This document shows positions 7,712 to 13,393 of a DNA stretch of 13,393 bases, one piece after another. Each line of letters begins with the position of its first letter. The first letter of the stretch is position 1. Position numbers and translations under genes: made by a program. This DNA comes from Gammaproteobacteria bacterium (GTDB lineage Bacteria > Pseudomonadota > Gammaproteobacteria > UBA6429 > Thiohalophilaceae): assembly GCA_013152045.1 (NCBI GenBank), contig JAADGZ010000200.1, forward strand, positions 1 to 13,393, in the 5' to 3' direction. Below the pieces are notes generated by a model, which searched no databases, was not told where the DNA came from, and saw only the letters and a list, made by a program, of their open reading frames with translations.

Positions 7712-7812
7712 AACCACAGAGGACACGGAGGACACAGAGAAAAACGTGTATTATGGATTTTCGAAAAACGCAAACAATAAGAAACCTCTGTGCTCTCTGT
7801 GACCTCTGTGGT
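7712..7812. repeat. Palindromic repeat with CACAGAGG-type tandem units
   Basis: The left arm (7712-7740) begins AACCACAGAGGACACGGAGG and the right arm (7785-7812) is its imperfect inverse, ending CCTCTGTGGT. Both arms consist of 8-10-nt units of the type ACACAGAGG. About 45 nt of AT-rich sequence separates them. It occupies the gap between the stress-protein stop (7835) and the radical SAM start (7699), ending 12 nt upstream of that ATG. It may fold in the transcript and act as a terminator, attenuator or stability hairpin. It has no protein-coding signal of its own. Confidence 0.85.
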
Positions 7813-7834
7813 GAAATAAATGTTCAGTTATTTA

Positions 7835-9757
7835 CTAAATACCGTTATTTCTGGGATCTTTCGGATCAAGATGAAAACTATTCCCCATGTTCCACTGGCT
7901 TTTCACTTGCTCTACCGTAGAAAGATCAATGCAATCCAGTTGTTTGCGTTGAGCATGGCCTTCGATTTCCTTGATTAACATGCCCTGAACCATGGGCGGG
8001 GCTTTGTTTATCCCAGCGAGGGCATCTTTGTCCCAGGGCATGGTTTGTGTAACTTTGTCTGAGCTTTTACTGAAAATTCCCAGTAAACTTTCGAGGAAAT
8101 CATCTGTAATTTGTTTCAGTCCCTGTTGAGCGCCGATGGTGTCAGCCGCTTTTTTTGTCATTTCCCGACTGGTTCCTACGGGGATTTTGTTTAATCGTTT
8201 TAAGGCAGCATCTGTCCAGGGTAACTCGATATTATTTGCTTGTTGTGACTTCCCCATCTGTGCGAATGGGCATTTGCTTTTGCTTTGTTGCTGTTGTTTT
8301 ATTTCAGGTGTAACCACAAAGGGTAGAACATGTTCTTTTTCCACTGTTTTGCTGCTGGATAATTTGGCTTTCTTTTCGGCGCGTCTGCGGGTGTTGTCGC
8401 GTAATGTTTCATCGTTAACTGAATTTAATAACGCGGCAGCTCCGGTCGACCATTGCATGTTTGAGAACGCTTGTTTCTCTACTTTGGTGGATTTATCCTT
8501 CATACCCGCAGGACATAAATTACTGGTCGCTTCATCTACAATACTGGCGGTGATGACCGTGTGCCCCTGCTGTTGTGCATATCGCAAGATCGCCATGCGC
8601 GCCATACCCTGAACAAAAGGTGGAATGGTTTGCATTCTTTCTTCCGCCTGGTGTGTCCATGATGTGGTGGTTTCAGCCACCACATCCAGCCGCGGTGTAT
8701 ATTCGCGCATACTGAATAAAATGGCGCATTCGGTGTTACGTAACAAATTTTCTGCATTACCACCTATATCCAGTTCATCATCAGCATGTATGCCCAGCTT
8801 GCCAATAACCAGTAAACTGGGTTTGATTTCAGAAAGATAACGTTCGATAGCATCATGGGGTTTGCCATCGAGTAATTTTGAACTGATATTGATATTTTGT
8901 TCGGCTGCGATGGTTTCTGCTACATCCAGGTGTCCCTGATAGATTTTTGCCAGACCATCGTCGATGATTTCTTCGTGCAGTTCTTCCTGTTCTTTAAACC
9001 GAAAAACTTTTGCATCTTCTTCTGATAATACGCCGGCGATGCGGTTAAAGGCGACATAGTGATAATGAGGGTCGAATGCTGAAATTACATGCAGTGGCGC
9101 CTGCCAGAGTTTGGCCAGTTCAATCGCGGTTCTGAGGCCGCCGAAAGAACGGCTTGAACCATCAATGGCACAGACGATAGGACCTTCATTTAATGGATGG
9201 TTCGGTTGCTTGATGATTAAAGTGTCAACCAGTGAGCGGCGGGTAACGCGTTCCGTTACAGTGCCAATTCGGCTATTTTGAATGGCTCCCAGGCCCAGAG
9301 AGCCCATAACCAGTAAATCATAATCGCCGTTGTTGGCTTCCTGGGTCATTTCCCGATAGTTCTTGCCTTCAAGAGAGCGGCCCTGAAAGCTTATCTGCTT
9401 TTGCAGGCACAGGTTTTCCGCCTGGGTTAGATAGGAGCTGGTTATGATGGATAAGCCGCGAGTTATCAGGTCGTCATGTACATCATGTACATTCCGCTGA
9501 CGTTCAAGTTCGTCTTCTTCTCGGAACTGTTCGGGTAAACCACCTTCCATTTGTTTGAAACGCATATCATGCATTTTTGCGGCGTAAACATGAGTTGCGG
9601 TAACTTTTGAATTATATGCATCAGCAATAACAATAGCGTCTTCTGTCGCACGGTTGGAATGATCCGATGAATCAACTGCCAGCAAAACCGATTTATAGCC
9701 AGGCCATACATCAGGGGCTGGTTTATCTGTGCTCTGTTTTTCTGCCTGGATGCTCAT
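7835..9757 (-). CDS. Tandem universal stress protein fused to about four PCP_red-type modules
   Basis: A 640-residue cytoplasmic protein. Two UspA domains come first. USP1 (about 21-165) ends in a perfect ATP-binding G-2x-G-9x-G-T motif (GSLGLGAIQNSRIGT). USP2 (about 190-350) has the variant GKLGIHADDELDIGGN, where G replaces S/T. The C-terminal half has four W-x3-A-x3-[LMI] modules starting at W367, W436, W514 and W575. The first reads WTHQAEERMQTIPPFVQGM and matches the small domain at the end of BchB. The second is degenerate. Two Cys-Pro motifs lie between modules: LCPAG at C415 and KCPF at C496, the latter fitting the heme-regulatory consensus. No membrane segment is seen. The ATG at 9757 has only a weak ribosome site. 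Its role is unknown; a nucleotide-controlled stress sensor or tetrapyrrole-handling scaffold for the next gene's enzyme is inferred. Confidence 0.9.
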   Translation of the reverse strand: MSIQAEKQSTDKPAPDVWPGYKSVLLAVDSSDHSNRATEDAIVIADAYNSKVTATHVYAAKMHDMRFKQMEGGLPEQFREEDELERQRNVHDVHDDLITRGLSIITSSYLTQAENLCLQKQISFQGRSLEGKNYREMTQEANNGDYDLLVMGSLGLGAIQNSRIGTVTERVTRRSLVDTLIIKQPNHPLNEGPIVCAIDGSSRSFGGLRTAIELAKLWQAPLHVISAFDPHYHYVAFNRIAGVLSEEDAKVFRFKEQEELHEEIIDDGLAKIYQGHLDVAETIAAEQNINISSKLLDGKPHDAIERYLSEIKPSLLVIGKLGIHADDELDIGGNAENLLRNTECAILFSMREYTPRLDVVAETTTSWTHQAEERMQTIPPFVQGMARMAILRYAQQQGHTVITASIVDEATSNLCPAGMKDKSTKVEKQAFSNMQWSTGAAALLNSVNDETLRDNTRRRAEKKAKLSSSKTVEKEHVLPFVVTPEIKQQQQSKSKCPFAQMGKSQQANNIELPWTDAALKRLNKIPVGTSREMTKKAADTIGAQQGLKQITDDFLESLLGIFSKSSDKVTQTMPWDKDALAGINKAPPMVQGMLIKEIEGHAQRKQLDCIDLSTVEQVKSQWNMGNSFHLDPKDPRNNGI

Positions 9758-9791
9758 AGCTTGCCTGTTTCTATTCTGTGAATGTTTTCTG

Positions 9792-9845
9792 AACCACAGG
9801 TGGGGGGGAGGCGCACAGGGAAAATCTCTGTGTGCCTATGTGGTT
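9792..9845. repeat. Short palindromic repeat related to the AACCACAG family, with a G7 insertion
   Basis: AACCACA at 9792-9798 and GGCGCACAGGGA further in are matched by TCTCTGTGTGCC and TGTGGTT on the right, giving an imperfect hairpin with a short A-rich loop. The left arm has an extra G-rich stretch, including seven consecutive G at 9802-9808. It shares its AACCACAG ends with the repeat at 7712-7812. It lies between the 45-residue membrane protein gene and the stress-protein gene. Confidence 0.7.
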
Positions 9846-9852
9846 AAATTTG

Positions 9853-9990
9853 TTAGCTATACATCAACCAGCTCACAAACAATATGCTGATTACAACAAG
9901 GTTTACCAGTCCTCCGGCGATGACCATTAAATCAAAGCCGTTGATTAAACGTTTCCATGAAGGTTGCTTTGTTGTTTCTGGTTGATGCAT
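9853..9990 (-). CDS. 45-residue single-span membrane protein, unknown function
   Basis: A short open frame begins with MHQPETTKQPSWKRLINGFD and runs into a strongly hydrophobic helix (about residues 21-42, LMVIAGGLVNLVVISILFV), ending WLMYS. The layout is a short basic cytoplasmic N-terminus, one membrane span and almost no tail. The ATG lies 10 nt downstream of the stop of the cupredoxin-like gene, and no other gene fits the gap, so it is probably read by coupling to that gene. The ribosome site is weak. Tiny membrane proteins of this shape are often accessory subunits of membrane complexes. I do not recognise a family. Composition and position support a real gene, but only conservation in relatives would settle it. 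Confidence 0.6.
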   Translation of the reverse strand: MHQPETTKQPSWKRLINGFDLMVIAGGLVNLVVISILFVSWLMYS

Positions 9991-10000
9991 GAGAATGCCG

Positions 10001-10735
10001 TTATTTGCCCTTGTATTCAAAGTTCACCGTAACCTTGCCATTGGCAGGTACTTCAACCTTGCCTTTCTTAATACCGAGAGTGCCATGCCAGGCTTTTATT
10101 TTATATTTGCCGGGCGGTACATCTTTGATAGTAAAAGTTCCGTCTTTATTAACTACGGCGTAGTAGGGGTTTTTGGCGACAAATATAAAGCCGTGCATGA
10201 AATCATGAGCGTCACATTCCAGTTTCATTGCTGCGCCGCGTTTGAGTTTAATTTTTTTATTTGTTACTGCGCCCTGTTCAGGCTGGCTAACATTGACTAT
10301 TGTCTTTTTCGAGCGGCCAATTATTTCGTAGGTGTGAATGTTATGCAGTACCGGATCGGAGTTCTTTGCACCCATGGTTTCTCCGTTTGTCATTACACTT
10401 AAAAAGGGTTCAAAGGTGCATTTATCCTGGTTGATTTTTCCTTTGATGGGGTCAAATTTCTTTCCTTGTTTGACTTTGTCAAGATAGACCACCACATCAG
10501 TGAGTGCGCCATTGTTAACTTTCACATAATCTATTGTTCGATTCCCTTTTCCACATACATCGTTGTCCTTGGTGATCGGGTAGACTACTGGCGCGGGATC
10601 TTTACCTTTAAATGTTACTTTGCCGGTGATGGTGCCACCATTTGCAACTTCGATAGTTTTGTATTTTGCCGCATAGGCCGGCGCCGCAAGCAATGAAGTG
10701 CATAGCAGTGTCGTGGTTAATAAGGGTTTTTTCAT
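10001..10735 (-). CDS. Secreted cupredoxin-like / carboxypeptidase-regulatory-like protein with a candidate copper site
   Basis: A 244-residue protein with a clear Sec signal peptide (basic MKK, hydrophobic core, cleavage after A22 in PAYA-A). The mature part is beta-rich. Candidate type-1 copper ligands are H131/H134 (VLHNIHTY) and C174, H177, M180 (LECDAHDFMHG). A carboxypeptidase-regulatory-like fold closes it (YYAVVNKDGTFTIKDVPPGKYKIKAWH). This CD-x-H-x2-M plus PPG-x-Y-x(4)-WH arrangement matches a family often annotated as plastocyanin-like or methylamine-utilisation-like, as I recall it. C61 and C106 could form a disulfide. Electron transfer or copper binding in the periplasm is inferred. 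The frame extends to 10894, but ATG 10735 is chosen for its signal peptide and AAGGAG 6 nt upstream. It follows the HEAT gene by 31 nt, so they are one transcription unit. Confidence 0.85.
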   Translation of the reverse strand: MKKPLLTTTLLCTSLLAAPAYAAKYKTIEVANGGTITGKVTFKGKDPAPVVYPITKDNDVCGKGNRTIDYVKVNNGALTDVVVYLDKVKQGKKFDPIKGKINQDKCTFEPFLSVMTNGETMGAKNSDPVLHNIHTYEIIGRSKKTIVNVSQPEQGAVTNKKIKLKRGAAMKLECDAHDFMHGFIFVAKNPYYAVVNKDGTFTIKDVPPGKYKIKAWHGTLGIKKGKVEVPANGKVTVNFEYKGK

Positions 10736-10741
10736 TTGAAA

Positions 10742-10747
10742 CTCCTT
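10742..10747 (-). promoter_or_regulatory. Strong ribosome-binding site fixing the start of the cupredoxin-like gene
   Basis: On the minus strand AAGGAG lies 6 nt before the ATG at 10735. It is the best ribosome site in the cluster. It rejects the longer frame to 10894, which would overlap the HEAT-repeat gene and bury the signal peptide. The other genes here have weaker sites or rely on coupling, so this secreted protein may be made at a higher level. Confidence 0.85.
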
Positions 10748-10766
10748 CGAGGGTTGCTTTAGGTTG

Positions 10767-13166
10767 TTATGCAGCCGATATTTCAGGCCGATATAGTTCT
10801 TCCAACATTTCGATAATAAATCTACGGTGAGCGCTATCTGGAGCGTTATCCAGTTTTTCCAGCAAAACATCTCCGCTGCGGGAGGCGTTTCCATTTCTTA
10901 ACATTCTTCCAATCCGACGAGTCAACATGCCCTGATCTTCGAGGGCGATCTGGACGATTTTATCAATCTCATTCTCGTCCTGTAATGTTAGCAAGGATTC
11001 TATTGCTGCCAGTTGCACACCAGGTTCCTTGTCATCCAGAGCGTCGGAAATATGTTCCAATATGGATTCGGTGGAAACGTCATGTATGACCATTTGTTCT
11101 TCCTGGTCATTATCGCCCTGGTTAATCTGTAGCTGGCATAGTTTTCCGAGCGCCTGCACAGCGTGCAGGCGAACATGGTAATCTTCATCTTTCAGGTGAA
11201 TTATTATTTCCGGGATGGCGGCGCGGTGCTTCATTTCACCAAGAGTTCTTACACAGGCAAGGCGGTTGTCTTCGATGTCGCTATGCATCAAGGTGATCAG
11301 GCGCCCGAGGGAATTTAGAAGGCTGGTATAGATAAATGGATTATTCAGGGCTGAAATTTTCTGCGCGATGTTTCCCAGTGCCGCAATGCTTTCATTTCGA
11401 ACTCTGGCATCAGAGTCATCCATGGCTTCGATCAGGGTTTCAATTCCCTCTACCGAGGGTGTTTCTCCCAGCATGCGTAAACTTAAATAGCGGGCATCGG
11501 TTATTGTATCCACTTTAGGCGCCTTCATTTTTTCGCCGCGCTTGTTGTTCTGTTCCACTATTTCGAGATATTCGCGGTATTCTTCCATATCTTCCATGTC
11601 CATAGTCTGTTCCTCGGCTGATGTGTTCTGTTCAGCAGCCAGCGTCATTTCAACATTATCCATGGCCAGGGCTTCCAGTGTTGATGTGGCTGATTGCTGT
11701 ACAGGTTGCCTGTCCAGCTCACTTTCTGCAGGACTGTAGTCTATCTCCTGCACAGCTGGTTGTGGCGCATGTGGATTTTTAGCCTGTTCTATGCTTACCG
11801 GGGTAACCGATACTTGTTGAGGCAGATGAGTATCTGTTTCTTCGTTTTGTTCGAGTTCGCCACGGGCGGCTGCAATAACAAGGTCCATGGGCGAAGCTGC
11901 GGTTTCAGACGGTTGATCCGTTATTTGTTGTAATTTTATCAGGTTACTGATTGCTGCCAGCCTTACTGGTTGGGACTTATCATGAATCCATTGGCTGAAA
12001 GTGTTGATTATTTCTTCCGTGATACTGGTGTTTTTATCAAGCAGAATTCTGCTTATTGCATTTATGGCTTCGCGTCGGGCCATATCATGATTTTCAGTAT
12101 TTGTGGCCAGCTTAATCAAATCTTCCAGTGCACTGTGTTGGTTTAATGTTCCCAGTAAGGTACAGGCTGCGGCCTGAATGCTGAAAGATTTATGTTGCAG
12201 GCTGGCCAGGATGGCGAGATGATCCTGTTCACCGATATGTTGCTGGTTATTTTCTCCGTCTTTTATGAGGTTGTTTAATGACGAGAGGCTGTGTAAGCGT
12301 ACTTCGTCGTTCTCATCGCTGATTAAGGCGCTAATGTGTGAAATAGTGTCATCGCTGATTTGGCTATGACCAAGTTTTATAATTGCATCCAGAGCTGCGC
12401 GACGAACATCCGCATTCGTGTCTTTCAGGAGAACCAGAATTGCGCCGAGGTAATTGCTCGCCTTAGATCGAGCCAGTGCTTCAACCGCAGCAGCTCTGAC
12501 ACTACCTGAATGATCTTTCAGGGCGCGCCCCATAATCTTTCGAGCTCTGGGATCATCACAATAACCTAATGCGGTAATAGCGCGACGTCGGCTGGTTTCC
12601 TGGCTTGTCTGCAGTACATGCAGTAATACTTCAATACCTTCACCGCCAATTTGCGCCAGGGCCTTGTGTATTTCCGGCTCTATAGCCTGTGGATCCTCAT
12701 CAGCCAGAAGAGATTTAAGCACCGGTATGGCGCGGGCTTCACGGCGTATGCCGAGGGCCTTAACTGATTTCAATTGTATGTCCCACCAGTCATCCCAGTC
12801 ATCACCATTGTCAAGTTCCATATCATCGACCTGACCACCGGCCAGTTCCAGCAAAGGCGCTATGACATCGCCTGAGTCAATATTCCCAAGTGCTTCGGTG
12901 ACCATGGTTTTTACTTCACCATCTGGATCATTCTTCAGTGATTCCAGTAGCGCGGGCACAGCTTGTATGTCCTTAATTTTTCCGAGTGCTTCGGCAGCAT
13001 CGATACAGACATCAATATCTTCATCACGTAGACATGAAATTAATGTCGGAATGGCGCGTTTATCTTTAAATACACCCAGAGTTTTAGTGGCAAAGCATCG
13101 ATCGGCTTCATCACCATCACCAATAAGTTTAATCAGTGCATCGACAGTGTTATGTAGGTTGCTCAT
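10767..13166 (-). CDS. Large HEAT-repeat (PBS-lyase-like) scaffold protein
   Basis: A 799-residue protein of two HEAT blocks. The first (about 1-413) has many ~31-residue units with the D-x-x-V-R-x-x-A-x-x-A-L-G pattern, for example DEDIDVCIDAAEALGKI, SGSVRAAAVEALARS and NADVRRAALDAIIKLG. A Q/E-rich, probably disordered linker follows (about 414-549). The second block (about 550-799) includes DARVRNESIAALGNIA and DYHVRLHAVQALGKL. There is no signal peptide or membrane span. Such repeats form helical protein-binding surfaces. The same class occurs in phycobilin lyases, but no catalytic motif of those enzymes is evident. It is the first gene after the sigma54 promoter. The frame runs to a TTG at 13208, but the predicted transcript begins near 13204, so ATG 13166 is preferred. 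A scaffold role for the cluster's other proteins is inferred. Confidence 0.88.
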   Translation of the reverse strand: MSNLHNTVDALIKLIGDGDEADRCFATKTLGVFKDKRAIPTLISCLRDEDIDVCIDAAEALGKIKDIQAVPALLESLKNDPDGEVKTMVTEALGNIDSGDVIAPLLELAGGQVDDMELDNGDDWDDWWDIQLKSVKALGIRREARAIPVLKSLLADEDPQAIEPEIHKALAQIGGEGIEVLLHVLQTSQETSRRRAITALGYCDDPRARKIMGRALKDHSGSVRAAAVEALARSKASNYLGAILVLLKDTNADVRRAALDAIIKLGHSQISDDTISHISALISDENDEVRLHSLSSLNNLIKDGENNQQHIGEQDHLAILASLQHKSFSIQAAACTLLGTLNQHSALEDLIKLATNTENHDMARREAINAISRILLDKNTSITEEIINTFSQWIHDKSQPVRLAAISNLIKLQQITDQPSETAASPMDLVIAAARGELEQNEETDTHLPQQVSVTPVSIEQAKNPHAPQPAVQEIDYSPAESELDRQPVQQSATSTLEALAMDNVEMTLAAEQNTSAEEQTMDMEDMEEYREYLEIVEQNNKRGEKMKAPKVDTITDARYLSLRMLGETPSVEGIETLIEAMDDSDARVRNESIAALGNIAQKISALNNPFIYTSLLNSLGRLITLMHSDIEDNRLACVRTLGEMKHRAAIPEIIIHLKDEDYHVRLHAVQALGKLCQLQINQGDNDQEEQMVIHDVSTESILEHISDALDDKEPGVQLAAIESLLTLQDENEIDKIVQIALEDQGMLTRRIGRMLRNGNASRSGDVLLEKLDNAPDSAHRRFIIEMLEELYRPEISAA

Positions 13167-13214
13167 CGACAGTCTAGTCTCCGGCTTTAGCGTGGCTGAG
13201 ATTTGCAATTAAAC

Positions 13215-13230
13215 TGCAGTTATCGTGCCA
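13215..13230 (-). promoter_or_regulatory. Sigma54 (-24/-12) promoter at the head of the cluster
   Basis: The minus strand reads TGGCACGATAACTGCA. Against the consensus TGGCACG-N4-TTGC[AT], the -24 half is perfect and the -12 half has one change (C for T). The invariant GG and GC are separated by the required 10 nt. The predicted start point is near 13204, leaving a 5' leader of about 38 nt before the ATG at 13166. The cluster ends with a complete sigma54 activator gene (531-1925), which is the natural regulator of this site. Confidence 0.85.
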
Positions 13231-13314
13231 CTGTGATGGAAAAGTATTCAATGATCACTGTTCGGGTTGATAAGTGCATGTTTTCATACCGTGTGAAGTC
13301 AGTTAAATAATCCA

Positions 13315-13391
13315 GCCAATATCTGACTCCTGCCAGCATGTAAATGAAACGAAACGTTCAATGGCCTATATCTGAATAATCCGTACATGCA
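13315..13391. promoter_or_regulatory. Candidate upstream activator sites: two imperfect direct repeats
   Basis: GCCAATATCTGA (13315-13326) and GCCTATATCTGA (13364-13375) differ at one base and are spaced 49 nt apart. Each is followed at a similar distance by a CATG core: GCATGTA at 13336-13342 and TACATGC at 13384-13390. The two copies lie about 110-190 nt upstream of the inferred sigma54 start point, the usual range for enhancer-binding-protein sites. The repeat is seen directly. Binding by the cluster's own regulator is inferred. The sequence between the promoter and this repeat (13231-13314) shows no other convincing signal. Confidence 0.45.
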
Positions 13392-13393
13392 GG

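Noticed and set aside
7712..7812. CRISPR array suggested by repeated CACAGAGG units
   Set aside because: Units are directly adjacent with no spacers and are arranged as two inverted arms. There is no long direct repeat and no cas gene.
8136..8612. Plus-strand open frame of 158 codons
   Set aside because: It lies opposite the stress-protein gene, has a cysteine-rich improbable composition and no ribosome site. The minus frame there has clear domain motifs.
7835..9757. Photosynthetic (bacteriochlorophyll) gene cluster suggested by BchB-like modules
   Set aside because: No BchB catalytic domain, BchN/BchL or other pigment gene is present. Only the small C-terminal module is shared.
10736..10894. 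N-terminal extension of the cupredoxin-like protein
   Set aside because: It overlaps the HEAT gene end and would bury a perfect signal peptide. The strong ribosome site supports ATG 10735.
13167..13208. TTG start adding 14 residues to the HEAT protein
   Set aside because: The predicted sigma54 transcript starts near 13204, downstream of that TTG. The ATG at 13166 starts a typical N-terminus.
12862..13212. Plus-strand open frame of 116 codons at the right end
   Set aside because: It is the serine-rich shadow of the HEAT repeats on the opposite strand.

Overview
All recognisable genes in this window lie on the minus strand. The proteins look like those of a free-living proteobacterium, most likely a gammaproteobacterium. 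The grounds are an NtrC-type sigma54 activator with a PAS-rich kinase, a HemY-type protoporphyrinogen oxidase, and short palindromic intergenic repeats of the kind common in environmental Proteobacteria. Order and genus cannot be fixed from the sequence.

Left edge (1-530). The 5' part of a ParD-like antitoxin gene runs off the left end, with a good sigma70-type promoter and an overlapping palindromic operator. It is followed by a tRNA-tail-like sequence, a strong intrinsic terminator and a nested palindromic repeat of about 135 bp. This edge looks like the border between an accessory segment and the main cluster.

Main cluster (531-13230), in transcription order from right to left: a large HEAT-repeat protein; a secreted cupredoxin-like/carboxypeptidase-regulatory-like protein; a 45-residue single-span membrane protein; a tandem universal stress protein with about four BchB-tail (PCP_red-type) modules; an AhbD/NirJ-like radical SAM/SPASM enzyme with one such module; a HemY-type protoporphyrinogen oxidase; a small membrane-anchored protein; a membrane histidine kinase with two PAS domains; and an NtrC-family response regulator. 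Genes are overlapping or closely spaced except at three gaps, and each of those gaps holds a palindromic repeat.

A sigma54 -24/-12 promoter lies directly upstream of the first gene (13215-13230), and the last gene encodes a sigma54 activator. Two copies of a ~27-nt imperfect repeat lie about 110-190 bases upstream of the inferred start point, where activator sites usually sit. My reading is a self-contained circuit: a membrane sensor and its regulator drive a tetrapyrrole-linked gene set. In that set a porphyrin oxidase, a heme-type radical SAM enzyme and a stress protein are tied together by a shared module known from protochlorophyllide reductase. The domain calls come from reading the sequence and from memory of the families. 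The heme-sensing or heme-protection role is inference.
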